A DNA stretch of 64,000 nucleotides, from the NCBI RefSeq assembly GCF_000067045.1, contig NC_010125.1, positions 1,850,001 to 1,914,000 of the forward strand, given 5' to 3'. Source of the DNA: Gluconacetobacter diazotrophicus PA1 5. Lineage in GTDB: Bacteria > Pseudomonadota > Alphaproteobacteria > Acetobacterales > Acetobacteraceae. Each line of letters begins with the position of its first letter. Position 1 is the first letter of the stretch. The notes beneath the pieces were generated by a model, which ran no database searches, was not told the DNA's origin, and saw only the letters and a program-made list of their open reading frames with translations. The translations under genes were made by a program, and so were the position numbers. Positions 28,601 to 38,213 of this stretch are shown piece by piece.

Positions 28601-30619
28601 TTGACAGGGTCACGGCGGCCCCGTGCGACATCGCGGGGAAGGGCGAGCAGGGCGGATCGTGCCGGAGAAGATCGTGCCGGGGCCGGACGCACCGCGTCCC
28701 GTCGGGCCGTCCTGGTCGTGGGGCTGGTCGTCTTCGTGGGCTGGATGCCGCCGCCCGTTCGCGGCGCGGACCCGCAATCCTACGTCACCGTGATCCGCCC
28801 GACCGGCCAGGGCGACCTGGACGCGGCGATCAGCGCGTCCTCCAGCCTGCTGTCCCTGCAGAAGACCAAGGCCGTCAGCCCGTTCGCGCTCGCCGGCCGC
28901 ATCCGCAACGATTACGACCGCCTGCGCACCGCCCTGGAAAGCTACGGCTACTACGCCGCGACGATCCGCATCGCCGTCGGACTGCGCGCCGGGGGGCACG
29001 CCGCGCCGTCGGCGCCGCCGGCGACGATGGATGGCCAGGACCCGCGCCTGCCGGAATGGCTGCTGGCGGTTCCCAAGGGGCAGGCCGTGCAGGTCACCAT
29101 CACGCCGGTCCGGGGCGACATCTTCCATCTGGGGCAGGTGACGCTGAAGCCGTCGCCGGAGGACGGCACGGCCCCGATCGTCCTCAACGCCCCGGAACGC
29201 ACCGCCCTGGGCGTGGCCTCGGGCCATCCGGCCATCGCGTCCGACGTGCTGGCGGGCGGGGTGAACCTGCAGGCGGAACTGAAGGAGGAAGGCCACGCCC
29301 TGGCGCAGGTCGGCACGCCCAAGGCCTGGCTGCGGCCCCAGACCCATACGCTGGACGTCGAATACACCGTGCGGCGCGGGCCGATCGTGACGATCGGCGC
29401 CATCGCGCTGTCCGGGCTGAAGCGGACCCATCCCGCCTATATCGCGCGGCGGATCACCCTGCACCCCGACCAGCTTTACCAGCCGTCACACATCGAGGCG
29501 GCGCGGCAGGACCTGGCGTCGCTCGGCGTGTTTTCCGACGTGCAGGCCAGCGACGCGCCGCCGCTGACGGCTGGCCGGCAAATGCCGCTGAACTTCGCCT
29601 TCACCGAGGGCAAGCAGCGGATGGCGGAGGTGGAGGGCGGATATTCCACCGACCTGGGCGGCCGGGGCGGCGTAAGCTGGACGCACAACAACATCTTCGG
29701 CAATGCCGAGCGCCTGCGCCTGACCACCCTGGTGACGGGACTGGGCGGTTCGGCGCAGCAGGGGCTGGGCTATGACGTATATGCCGACCTGCTGAAGCCG
29801 GATTTCGGTGACCGCGACCAGAACCTGAGCGTGCGGGTCGAGGGAATCCGCCAGTTGCTCTATTCCTACCGGCAGACGGCGCTGCTGGTCCGCGCGGGCA
29901 TCGTCCGCCATCTGGGGCGGCGATGGACGGTGTCTTTCGGCGGCGAGGCCGAACAGGAACATATCGAACAGATGGGGATGTCCAACGACTACACCATCGT
30001 GTCCCTGCCCCTGTCCGCGACCTATGACAGCACGGGGCTGACCAACCCGATCGACCCCGCGACCCACGGGGTGCGCATCGCCGCCAGCGCGACGCCCTCG
30101 GCCTCCCTGATCAGCGGCACGTCGTTCTTCACCATCCTGCAGGCGACGGCATCCACCTATTTCGACCTGTCGCATGTGGGCCTTTCGCGGCCCGGGCGCA
30201 GCGTCTTCGCGTTTCGCGGCGTCGTCGGCAGCGTGCAGGGGGCTTCGACGTTCGAGATTCCGCCTGATCAACGCCTGTATGCCGGCGGCAGCGCGACCGT
30301 GCGCGGCTTCCGCTACCAGGGCGTGGGGCCGCAATTTCCCAACAGCAAATACGCGATCGGCGGCACGTCGATGGATGCGGGCACCGTGGAATTCCGCCAG
30401 CGCCTGTTCCGCAGCTTCGGCGCGGCGCTGTTCGCCGATGCCGGCCAGGTCGACACCGGCAGCAGCCCCCTGCATGGCACGCTGCGCGTCGGCGCAGGGG
30501 CAGGGGTGCGGTACTATACGCCGATCGGCCCGGTGCGGGTGGACGTCGCGTTCCCGCTGAACCGGCCGGCGCAAGGCGATACGTGGGAACTCTATATCGG
30601 CCTGGGGGAAACCTTCTGA
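28601..30619 (+). CDS. tamA: Outer membrane translocation and assembly protein TamA
   Basis: Omp85-superfamily outer membrane protein, 672 residues. After a basic N-terminus and hydrophobic signal (RRAVLVVGLVVFVGWMPPPVRGA), POTRA-like domains (about residues 60-330) include the GPIVTIGAIALSGLKRTHPAYIA repeat. The C-terminal half is a beta-barrel with the surface-antigen features RLYAGGSATVRGFRYQGVGP, the VRGF motif of the lid-lock loop, and GAGAGVRYYTPIGPVRVDVAFPL near the end, closing with a terminal Phe. The TTG at 28601 is the only start before the signal; no closer ATG fits. tamB follows with a TGATG overlap, the standard tamA-tamB pair. Confidence 0.93.
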   Translation: MTGSRRPRATSRGRASRADRAGEDRAGAGRTASRRAVLVVGLVVFVGWMPPPVRGADPQSYVTVIRPTGQGDLDAAISASSSLLSLQKTKAVSPFALAGRIRNDYDRLRTALESYGYYAATIRIAVGLRAGGHAAPSAPPATMDGQDPRLPEWLLAVPKGQAVQVTITPVRGDIFHLGQVTLKPSPEDGTAPIVLNAPERTALGVASGHPAIASDVLAGGVNLQAELKEEGHALAQVGTPKAWLRPQTHTLDVEYTVRRGPIVTIGAIALSGLKRTHPAYIARRITLHPDQLYQPSHIEAARQDLASLGVFSDVQASDAPPLTAGRQMPLNFAFTEGKQRMAEVEGGYSTDLGGRGGVSWTHNNIFGNAERLRLTTLVTGLGGSAQQGLGYDVYADLLKPDFGDRDQNLSVRVEGIRQLLYSYRQTALLVRAGIVRHLGRRWTVSFGGEAEQEHIEQMGMSNDYTIVSLPLSATYDSTGLTNPIDPATHGVRIAASATPSASLISGTSFFTILQATASTYFDLSHVGLSRPGRSVFAFRGVVGSVQGASTFEIPPDQRLYAGGSATVRGFRYQGVGPQFPNSKYAIGGTSMDAGTVEFRQRLFRSFGAALFADAGQVDTGSSPLHGTLRVGAGAGVRYYTPIGPVRVDVAFPLNRPAQGDTWELYIGLGETF

Positions 30620-33600
30620 TGGCGCCCGACAGTCCCGCTCCGACCCCGCCATCCGCCCGCGTGCCGGGGCGCCGCTGGCGCCGGATCGCCGCATGGACCG
30701 CCGGCATGGTGGTGGGCGTGCCGCTGGGCCTGGTCCTGATCGCCACGCTGGGCATCCTGGTCGCCGCCAATACCGGCTGGGGCCGCCATGCCATCGAACG
30801 GCAGACCGCGTCGCTGACCGGCGGCACCGTGACGCTCCAGGGGGTGTCGGGCCGGTTTCCCGATGCGCTCAGGATCGGCCATATCGCCCTGAACGACCGC
30901 AACGGGACGTGGCTTGCCATCGACGGGCTGGTGCTGGACTGGCGGCCGACCTATCTGCTGGCCAGGCGCGCGCGCATCGACCGGATCGCGATGGACCGCC
31001 TGGCCATTCCCCGGTTGCAGGCCGCGTCCACCACACCGTCCGCGCCCTCGACCGGCCGCAAGGGCGGGCTGGATCTCGGCATCGATATCCGCGCCGTCCA
31101 CATCGCCCGGATCGAGGTCGGGGCCGATATCGCCGGGGTGGCGGCGGACTTCGCCCTGGATGGCCAGGCGCGTCTGGCCCATATCGCCCCGGTGCTGAAC
31201 GGGGTCAGCGTCGCGACATTGCCCGACGCGCGGATCGACCTGCGCCTGAAGCGCCTGGACCGCGACGGGACGCTGGCCCTGCGCACCGACATCGTGCCCC
31301 GGCGCCTGGGATTGCATCTGACGGCCGATGAGGGACCGGGCGGCTTCGCCTCCACGGCCGGGCTGGAGCCCCTGGACCCGTTGCACCTGGTGCTGGACCT
31401 GGATGGTCCGCGTGATGCGAACCACCTGGATTTTGCACTGAAATCGGGGGAATTAACTTCTAAAATAAGTGGCTTGATCGACTTCATTCACGTCAAGACT
31501 CAACTGTCGATCGGCGTTCATGCGCCGGCCATGACGGTGCGGGACGGCATCGGCTGGCAGGGTATCGCGCTGGATGCCCACCTGTCGGGCGACGTGCATC
31601 ATCCGGTCGGCCAGGGGCAACTGACGCTGGACCAGCTTGCCGCGTCCGGGGTCGCCGCCAGCCGGGTGCTGGTGACGTTCGACGGGCATGAATCGGCGGC
31701 GGGCCAGCCGGCCCTGGCCCGCCTGCATGCCGCGATCGACGGGCTGTCGATCCCCGGCGCCCGGCCGACCGTATTCGCCGCCGATCCGCTGACGCTGGAT
31801 CTGGCGCTGCATCCCGATGAGGCCGACTGGCCGCTGGATATCGGCCTGAACCATACCCTGCTGCATCTGACGGGCCGGGTCATGACCGCCAAGCCGGCGC
31901 ATGGGGATTTCGACCTGACGGTGCCGCAACTGGGGCCGCTGGCGGCGGCGGCCCCGGTGGCGCTGGCCGGCCGGCTGGGCCTGCACGGATCGTTCGCCAT
32001 GCCGACCCGGCCCGAGGGCGAGATCGGCCTGGCGCTGGATGGCGATCTGGGCATCACCGGCGGCATACGGCAAGCGGCCGATCTGGTGGGGCCGGATGGC
32101 AAGCTGGCCCTGCGCGCCGCGATCACGCGCGGCCATGGCGACAGCCCGCGCGTGATGCGCATCGACCGGCTGACCCTGGACGGGCAGGCCGTGCACCTGG
32201 CCGTGACGGGCAGCCAGACGGGGGCGCGGGCGGCCGGTTCGCCAGTGCGGGAAGCCGGCGGAATGCTGGACGCCACGGTGCATCTGGCGGTGGACGACCT
32301 GCAACGCGCACTGCCCGCGCTGCGGGGGCAGGCGGCGCTGAACCTGGCCGTCAACGGGCCGATGAACGACCTGTCCGCTACCGCGCACCTTCAGGGGCAG
32401 TTGGGCACCACCGGGATGCCGGCGGGGCCGATCATGCTGGATGCGGTGTTCCACCATCTGCCCGCGACCCCGCAGGGCACGGTGCTGGCGCAGGGCAGCC
32501 TGGACGGTGCGCCCCTGTCGGTCGCGGCCGACCTGGAACAGGACGCGGAGGGCAGGCGCACCCTGGACCTGGGGCACCTGGACTGGAAGAGCGCGTCGGG
32601 AAAGGGGCGCCTGGTCCTGAATCCCGGCAAAGTGGTACCGCTGGGCACGCTGGACCTGCAGATGACGCGCCTGGCCGACCTGTCGCGCCTGGTCGGGCAG
32701 GATGTATCCGGTTCGGTGGTGGCCTCGGTCCGTACGTCGGACACGCCGAAGGGCGGACAGGACGCTTCGCCGCCGGTCGTGACGCTGCATCTTGACGGCA
32801 GCCTGGCCAGCGCGCGGGCCAGCCTGCGCCGGGTGACGCTGGCGGGCACCGTCGCCGACCCGCTGGGCGCGATGCGCACCGACATGGCGCTCAAGCTCGA
32901 CGGACTGGCGATGAAGGGTGCGGCGGGCAACGCCAGCATAACCGCCCGTGGCCCGCAGGACGCGCTGGCGATCGCAGCCACGGCGTCATTGCCCGACCTG
33001 ATGGGTGCGCCGGCCGCGCTGACCACCGCCATGGTCCTGGACGTGCCCGGGCGATCGGTCGCGCTCCGTACCCTGCAGGCGAATGCGCGGGGCGAATCCG
33101 TACGCCTGCTGGCCCCGGCGCGGATCGGCTTCGGCAAGGCGATCGGGGTCGACCGCCTGCGTGCGACCCTGGCGCCCCCCGGCGTCGCGCCCGCGCAGAT
33201 CGACATTGCCGGCACGGTGAAGCCCGCCCTGGCCCTGACCGCCACGATCGACAACCTGACCCCCGCCATCGCCCGGCCGTTCATGCCGTCGCTTCGCGCG
33301 GATGGGACAATGACGGCCCGCGCCGTCCTGCGCGGCACGTTGGCCAGCCCGCAGGGAACGGTGACGGTGGCGGCCCGCAACATGAAATACAACGCCGATT
33401 TCAGCGGCGCCCTGCCGCCGGCCAGCCTGGACGCCACGGCGCAGCTCTCGGGCACGCAGGCGCGGATCGACGCGACCGCGCGGGCCGGCGCGATGGTCGA
33501 CCTGGCGGTGCGCGGGACGGTGCCGACCGGGGCGTCGGGCGCGATGGCGCTCCAGACCAGCGGGCGGATCAACCTGGCGGCGGCGAATGCCTATCTGGGT

Positions 33601-34866
33601 GCCCAGGGGCGGCAGGTCGAAGGCACGGTGCAACTGGCGCTGGGCGTCGGTGGGCCGTTTTCGGCACCCCAGGCTTCCGGCACCCTCACGCTGGCAGGGG
33701 GTCAGATCCATGATTACGCCCAGGGGGTGCAGCTTTCGAACATGGCGGGCACGATCGTGGCGCGGAAGGATGTGCTTGCGATCGACAATTTCTCGGCCTC
33801 GGCCGGGCCGGGCCGGATCACGGTGAACGGAACGCTGGGGGCCTTCCAGCCCGGCCTGCCGATCGACCTGCGGATTACCGCCGATCATGCCCGGCCGCTG
33901 TCCAGCGACCTGGTTACCGCCGAAATCAACACCGACATGACGATCCGGGGCAGGCTGGCCTCGCGGATCGACGTGGCCGGGCGGGTGGTCATCCCGCATG
34001 CCGAAATCAACATTCCCAATTCCCTGCCGCCGTCGATCGCCCGGCTTGACGTCATCCGCCCCGGCGCGGACGGGCAGGTGCCGCAGGATACCGGCAGCAG
34101 CCTTGTCGTCGGGCTGGACGTCACCGCGTCCTCGCCGGGCCAGATGTTCGTGCGCGGACATGGGCTGGATGCGGAAATGCAGGGACGGCTGCATGTCGGC
34201 GGCACGGCCGACGCGCCGGCCATTACCGGCGGGTTCGACATGCGGCGCGGCAATTTCAACCTGGCGGGAATCTCGCTGGACTTCACCAAGGGGCGGGTGG
34301 CCTTCAACGGGTCCGGCGTCACGCAGGCGATCGACCCAACCCTGGATTTCGAGGCCGAACGCGCGACGAATGCCGGCACGGCCCGGCTGGTCGTGGGCGG
34401 ATATGCCAGCGCGCCGAAGATCACTTTTTCCTCCTCGCCGCCCCTGTCGCAGGACCAGATCATGGCGATGCTGCTGTTCGGGACGGATGCCCAGTCGCTG
34501 TCACCGACCCAGATGGCCGAGATCGCGGGTGCCGTTGCGACCCTGACCGGCGGATCGGCCTTCGACCCGTTGGCCAAGGTGCGCAACACGCTGGGGCTGG
34601 ACCGGCTGCAACTGGCCGGCGGCTCCGGCGTCGGCAAGGGCACCGGCACCAGCGTCGAGGCCGGGAAATACGTGATGCGTGGCGTCTATGTCGGCGCCAA
34701 GCAGGCCACGTCCGGTTCCGGCACGCAGGCGCAGGTCCAGGTGGACCTGACACGGCGGCTGAAGCTGAACACGACGGTCGGGACCGGGGGGAACGTCACC
34801 GGCTTCACCACGCCCGAGAACGATCCCGGCAGCAGTGTCGGCCTGTCGTACCAGTATCGATACTGA
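30619..34866 (+). CDS. tamB: Translocation and assembly module protein TamB
   Basis: Inner-membrane-anchored periplasmic protein of the AsmA-like/DUF490 group. It pairs with TamA and is thought to bridge the periplasm for lipid transport and outer membrane protein assembly. The 1415-residue product has one N-terminal membrane helix (about residues 25-50), then a very long beta-rich region of degenerate repeats, and the conserved C-terminal DUF490 domain (about 1100-1415, GGTADAPAITGGFDMRRGNFNLAGISLDFTKGRVAFNG; SPPLSQDQIMAMLLFG). It ends LGLSYQYRY with a terminal aromatic residue. The ATG at 30619 overlaps the tamA stop. A short low-GC patch lies inside at about 31430-31500 without breaking the frame. 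Confidence 0.95.
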   Translation: MAPDSPAPTPPSARVPGRRWRRIAAWTAGMVVGVPLGLVLIATLGILVAANTGWGRHAIERQTASLTGGTVTLQGVSGRFPDALRIGHIALNDRNGTWLAIDGLVLDWRPTYLLARRARIDRIAMDRLAIPRLQAASTTPSAPSTGRKGGLDLGIDIRAVHIARIEVGADIAGVAADFALDGQARLAHIAPVLNGVSVATLPDARIDLRLKRLDRDGTLALRTDIVPRRLGLHLTADEGPGGFASTAGLEPLDPLHLVLDLDGPRDANHLDFALKSGELTSKISGLIDFIHVKTQLSIGVHAPAMTVRDGIGWQGIALDAHLSGDVHHPVGQGQLTLDQLAASGVAASRVLVTFDGHESAAGQPALARLHAAIDGLSIPGARPTVFAADPLTLDLALHPDEADWPLDIGLNHTLLHLTGRVMTAKPAHGDFDLTVPQLGPLAAAAPVALAGRLGLHGSFAMPTRPEGEIGLALDGDLGITGGIRQAADLVGPDGKLALRAAITRGHGDSPRVMRIDRLTLDGQAVHLAVTGSQTGARAAGSPVREAGGMLDATVHLAVDDLQRALPALRGQAALNLAVNGPMNDLSATAHLQGQLGTTGMPAGPIMLDAVFHHLPATPQGTVLAQGSLDGAPLSVAADLEQDAEGRRTLDLGHLDWKSASGKGRLVLNPGKVVPLGTLDLQMTRLADLSRLVGQDVSGSVVASVRTSDTPKGGQDASPPVVTLHLDGSLASARASLRRVTLAGTVADPLGAMRTDMALKLDGLAMKGAAGNASITARGPQDALAIAATASLPDLMGAPAALTTAMVLDVPGRSVALRTLQANARGESVRLLAPARIGFGKAIGVDRLRATLAPPGVAPAQIDIAGTVKPALALTATIDNLTPAIARPFMPSLRADGTMTARAVLRGTLASPQGTVTVAARNMKYNADFSGALPPASLDATAQLSGTQARIDATARAGAMVDLAVRGTVPTGASGAMALQTSGRINLAAANAYLGAQGRQVEGTVQLALGVGGPFSAPQASGTLTLAGGQIHDYAQGVQLSNMAGTIVARKDVLAIDNFSASAGPGRITVNGTLGAFQPGLPIDLRITADHARPLSSDLVTAEINTDMTIRGRLASRIDVAGRVVIPHAEINIPNSLPPSIARLDVIRPGADGQVPQDTGSSLVVGLDVTASSPGQMFVRGHGLDAEMQGRLHVGGTADAPAITGGFDMRRGNFNLAGISLDFTKGRVAFNGSGVTQAIDPTLDFEAERATNAGTARLVVGGYASAPKITFSSSPPLSQDQIMAMLLFGTDAQSLSPTQMAEIAGAVATLTGGSAFDPLAKVRNTLGLDRLQLAGGSGVGKGTGTSVEAGKYVMRGVYVGAKQATSGSGTQAQVQVDLTRRLKLNTTVGTGGNVTGFTTPENDPGSSVGLSYQYRY

Positions 34867-34871
34867 ACGCG

Positions 34872-35033
34872 GAGGCTGCTTCAAAAGTCCTGCTGCTGGC
34901 GATCCGACGCGCGTTTCCTGCGCTCCGCTGCTCACGGCCCGTAAGGCCGCTCCGCTTCGGTGCTCAAAAACACACGACGGACGCGGCCCTTCGGGCCGAT
35001 CTCGCTCAGCATCAGGACTTTTGAAACAGCCTC
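34872..35033. repeat. 162-bp element with 21-bp terminal inverted repeats
   Basis: The ends GAGGCTGCTTCAAAAGTCCTG (34872-34892) and CAGGACTTTTGAAACAGCCTC (35013-35033) are inverted copies with one mismatch. Between them, 34897-34980 is an 84-bp core that recurs at 52568-52651. Size, terminal inverted repeats and lack of coding sequence fit a MITE-like non-autonomous element. No target duplication is visible at the flanks. The right end supplies the stop codon of the gene at 35012. It begins 5 bp after the tamB stop and may also act as a terminator. Confidence 0.75.
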
Positions 35034-36679
35034 TCAGGCATGCCGGCCGCCATCTGTTCCAGGATGGCGGCGGTCCCGGCCACGACGTCGTCCCAGGCGT
35101 GCGGGCGTGGCTGCCGGATGATGCGCAGGGTCGGATACCACGGGCTGTCCTCGCGCCCCGACAGCCAGCGCCAGCAATTGTCGTAGCGGTCCAGCATGAT
35201 AACCGGCCGGCCGAGCGCGCCGGCCAGATGCACGATCGACGTATCGACCGACACCACCACGTCCAGCGACGCGACCAGCGCCGCCGTGTCGTCCATGTCG
35301 CGCACGTCCTCCATCGGGTCGTACAGCCGCATGTCGTCGGGCAGGTCGGCCATCTGGGCGGTCGCCGGCCCTTTCTGCAGGCTGACCAGATTGATGCCGG
35401 CGACGCGGCCCAGCGGTGCCAGCGCCGCCAGCTTCATCGACCGCCGGCGGTCGGTCATATAGGCCTTCGTCACGTCGGGGCGGGAGGAGCCTGCCCAGAC
35501 CACGCCGACATTCAGCCGCCCGTTGGACGGCAGATAGGGCCGCCAGTGCCGGACCAGTTCGGGCGAGGCGGTCAGGTAGGGCGGCGGGTCGCCCATCGCC
35601 TCGGCGGTCGCGGCGAAGACCCGGGGCAGGCTGATCAGCGGGCAATGCCAGTCATGGGCTGGCACCGGGGCCGGGGCCGGCTGGTCGCCGGTGATGACCC
35701 GATGCAGGCCGGCGATGCGCCGGACCAGGGGCGCCAAAGTCTCGGGCACCCGTACGGTCAGGCGCGCCCCCCGGCGGACCAGCGGGGGAAGATAGCGCAG
35801 ATACATCAGCGTATCGCCCAGCCCTTCCTCGTGCGTCAGCAGGATATGTGTGCCGGCGATGTCCAGGTCCGGGGTCAGCGACGGCATCAGGGTGGCGGCC
35901 GACACGCTGGCATGGCCCGGCAGGCGGAAGCGCCATTCATGCTCGGTCCACCCCTCGGCGTAGCGCCCGGCCTTCAGCAGCGCGATCGAGTGGTTCAGCC
36001 GGACGCGGGCGTCGTCGGGGCGCAGCGCGATGGCCTGGCGGAAATGGTCCAGCGCGGCGTCGAACGTGTTTTCGGCCGCCAGCAGGTGGCCGCGGTTGGC
36101 ATGGGTCGTCGCATCGTCGGGATGGGCTGCCAGCACGCGGCGGAAGATGGCGTCGGCTTCGGCATTGCGGCCCTGTTCCGACAGGCACGCCGCCATCAGG
36201 TTCTGCGCGGACAGGCTGTCGGGGCGCAGGTCGATGGCCGTCCGCAACCGGGCCTCGGCATCGCGGAAGCGCCCGAGCTGGATCAGCAGGTCGCCCAGCG
36301 ATTCATGGGCGCGCCCGTCATGCGGCGTGCGGGCGACGACTTCCTGCAGCACGGGTTCGGCATCCGCGCGGCGGTTCTGGGCGACCAGCAGCGTGACCAG
36401 GTCGTAGGCCGGATGGACGGCGGCGGGGTAGCGAAGGGCCAGGGCGCAGAACAGCGCCGCCGCGCGAACAGGTTCATGGCTGCCGCCCAGCGCATAGGCC
36501 AGCAGCAGGTTCAGCCGCTCGTCGGGGTGTTCGCCGGGGCGGATGCCGGGCCGGGCCGCCAGGGGTTCCAGCAGCGCCCGCGCGTCGGCGAACCGCCCGG
36601 CCCTGATCCAGTCCAGGGCCTGCCGCAGGGGGGCATTCAGGTCGGCAGGCGGGGAATCCGGGTCGGCGATCGTTTTCAT
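35012..36679 (-). CDS. TPR-repeat protein with glycosyltransferase-like C-terminus
   Basis: 555 residues. The N-terminal half (about residues 15-250) is a set of tetratricopeptide repeats, for example AHESLGDLLIQLGRFRDAEARLRTAIDLRPD and the two following units. The C-terminal half (about 285-550) resembles heptosyltransferase-type GT-B domains, with THEEGLGDTLMYLRYLPPL, VGVVWAGSS and VVSVDTSIVHLAGALGRPVIML, the last being the nucleotide-sugar pocket. Such TPR-GT proteins are common in alphaproteobacteria and sometimes modify flagellar or surface proteins; the acceptor here is unknown. The last six residues (RLFQKS) and the stop codon are encoded by the terminal repeat of the element at 34872-35033, so the original C-terminus was probably different. 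The response regulator lies 7 bp upstream. Confidence 0.85.
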   Translation of the reverse strand: MKTIADPDSPPADLNAPLRQALDWIRAGRFADARALLEPLAARPGIRPGEHPDERLNLLLAYALGGSHEPVRAAALFCALALRYPAAVHPAYDLVTLLVAQNRRADAEPVLQEVVARTPHDGRAHESLGDLLIQLGRFRDAEARLRTAIDLRPDSLSAQNLMAACLSEQGRNAEADAIFRRVLAAHPDDATTHANRGHLLAAENTFDAALDHFRQAIALRPDDARVRLNHSIALLKAGRYAEGWTEHEWRFRLPGHASVSAATLMPSLTPDLDIAGTHILLTHEEGLGDTLMYLRYLPPLVRRGARLTVRVPETLAPLVRRIAGLHRVITGDQPAPAPVPAHDWHCPLISLPRVFAATAEAMGDPPPYLTASPELVRHWRPYLPSNGRLNVGVVWAGSSRPDVTKAYMTDRRRSMKLAALAPLGRVAGINLVSLQKGPATAQMADLPDDMRLYDPMEDVRDMDDTAALVASLDVVVSVDTSIVHLAGALGRPVIMLDRYDNCWRWLSGREDSPWYPTLRIIRQPRPHAWDDVVAGTAAILEQMAAGMPERLFQKS

Positions 36680-36686
36680 GAAGACT

Positions 36687-37118
36687 TCATGGCGCGGAAC
36701 CGTGCGGCGGGTCCAGCATGGCGTGAACCTGCTTCAGGACCGCCGAGGGCTCGAAGGGCTTGCCCACATAGCTATCGCGGTTCGCGCTTACGGCCGATCC
36801 GTCGCCCCGCGCGGCGGTGCCGGTCACGTACAGCACCGGCAGGTCCGGCCATTTGGCCCGGGCCGCCGCCGCCACGTCCGATCCGCTCATCGGACCGGGA
36901 ATCCGCATGTCGGTCAGCAGGATCGACAGGCAGGGCTGGGCATCGATGGCGGCCAGGGCGGTGGCGGTATCGTCGGCCTCCACGACCGTGAAGCCGCCAC
37001 GCTCGCGCAGATAGGCGGCCAGGGCCATGCGAATCAGGAAATCGTCCTCGACAAGCAGGATCGGGGCTTTATCCATGGGCACGGCATCGGGCAGATGTGT
37101 CGGTGTCAGGTGAGTCAT
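36687..37118 (-). CDS. Single-domain response regulator
   Basis: CheY-like receiver with no output domain. ILLVEDDFLIRMAL has the acidic pocket, LLTDMRIPGPMSG the phospho-accepting Asp, LYVTGTA the switch Thr and YVGKPFEP the conserved Lys. The ATG at 37118 gives 143 residues; starts at 37154 and 37076 are alternatives. No histidine kinase is adjacent. It is 7 bp upstream of the TPR glycosyltransferase-like gene and probably cotranscribed with it. Confidence 0.87.
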   Translation of the reverse strand: MTHLTPTHLPDAVPMDKAPILLVEDDFLIRMALAAYLRERGGFTVVEADDTATALAAIDAQPCLSILLTDMRIPGPMSGSDVAAAARAKWPDLPVLYVTGTAARGDGSAVSANRDSYVGKPFEPSAVLKQVHAMLDPPHGSAP

Positions 37119-37227
37119 GGGCTGTTCCAACGCACCGGACCGGGGACGGTTCATGGCGGGTGCCCGGGATGGCTGAACAGACCTGCGCTGATGCGATAAG
37201 CTGCCGGGCGCGTCACGCGACAACAGG

Positions 37228-38211
37228 ATGGCCGGAATGATCGACCCGTTTACATGGCTTGCCGGATGGATCCAGGAAAACTGGCTGATCCCGATCCTCT
37301 ACCGTTTCGGATGGATGGAGTGGGAGGACACGTCCTTCCTGTGGGCGATGTTCGCGATCTATGGCGTGCTGCAGGTCGTGCTGAACCTGGCGATCTGCAT
37401 GCCGCTGGAACGGTTCTGGCCGCTGCGGACATGGGAAAACCGCGACAATGTGACGATGGATGTCGTCTATACCCTGATCGCGCGGATCGGCATCTTCCCG
37501 CTGGTGACGTTCTTCGGATTCTACGAGATCCAGACCTGGATGAACGGGGTCCTGACCGATCACGGCTATATTCCGCCCACCCTGGAATCCACCTTTCCCA
37601 CGCTGATGGACTGGCCGGTCGCGACCTTCTTCCTGTACGCGGTGATCCTGGATTTCGCCGATTACTGGCGGCACCGGCTGTCGCATGTCTTTGCCTGGTG
37701 GTACGGGCTGCATGCGCTGCACCATGCCCAGACGCAGATGACCTTCTGGTCGGATGATCGCAACCACCTGGTGGACGACGTCATCTCGTATGTCTGGGCG
37801 ATCGCCGTGGGCCTGCTGATCGGGGTGCCGCCGCTGCAGTTTCCGCTGCTGATCCTGGTGCTGCGCCTGGTCGAAAGCCTGTCGCATGCCAATACGCGGG
37901 TGGGTTTCGGCTGGCTGGGCGAACGGCTTCTGGTTTCGCCGCAGTTCCACCGCGTGCATCACGGCCTGCGCTCGGCCGGGCGCAATTCCTGCAATTACGG
38001 CTCGGTCTTTCCCTGGTGGGACATGATCCTGCGCACCGCGAATTTCTCGCACAGCGTGGTGGAGACCGGGGACCCGAAGGCCGAGGCCGCCCTGGTCAGC
38101 GGCGGCTGGCTGGCCCAGCAGGCGGCCGGGCTGCGGCTGTCCTGGCGTCTGGCGACCCGGCGCTGGCGGCGGGCAGGGGCCGCGGTTCGTCCAGCCCCAC
38201 GGCACGGTTGA
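37228..38211 (+). CDS. Fatty acid hydroxylase / sterol desaturase family protein
   Basis: 327-residue membrane di-iron enzyme. Histidine clusters of the superfamily are in order: HRLSH (DYWRHRLSHVFAWWYGLHALHHAQT, which also contains HALHH), a following DDRNHLVDD and HRVHH (SPQFHRVHHGLRS). Hydrophobic helices lie around residues 40-60, 80-105, 130-150 and 190-215. Bacterial members hydroxylate or desaturate sterols, hopanoids, carotenoids or fatty acids; I cannot tell which. The start could also be the ATG at 37237. The PACE-like gene begins 2 bp after the stop. Confidence 0.88.
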   Translation: MAGMIDPFTWLAGWIQENWLIPILYRFGWMEWEDTSFLWAMFAIYGVLQVVLNLAICMPLERFWPLRTWENRDNVTMDVVYTLIARIGIFPLVTFFGFYEIQTWMNGVLTDHGYIPPTLESTFPTLMDWPVATFFLYAVILDFADYWRHRLSHVFAWWYGLHALHHAQTQMTFWSDDRNHLVDDVISYVWAIAVGLLIGVPPLQFPLLILVLRLVESLSHANTRVGFGWLGERLLVSPQFHRVHHGLRSAGRNSCNYGSVFPWWDMILRTANFSHSVVETGDPKAEAALVSGGWLAQQAAGLRLSWRLATRRWRRAGAAVRPAPRHG

Positions 38212-38213
38212 CG

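Noticed and set aside
34835-36991. A 718-codon plus-strand frame opposite the TPR gene
   Set aside because: It runs through the repeat element and antisense to two genes with clear domains; no motif supports it.
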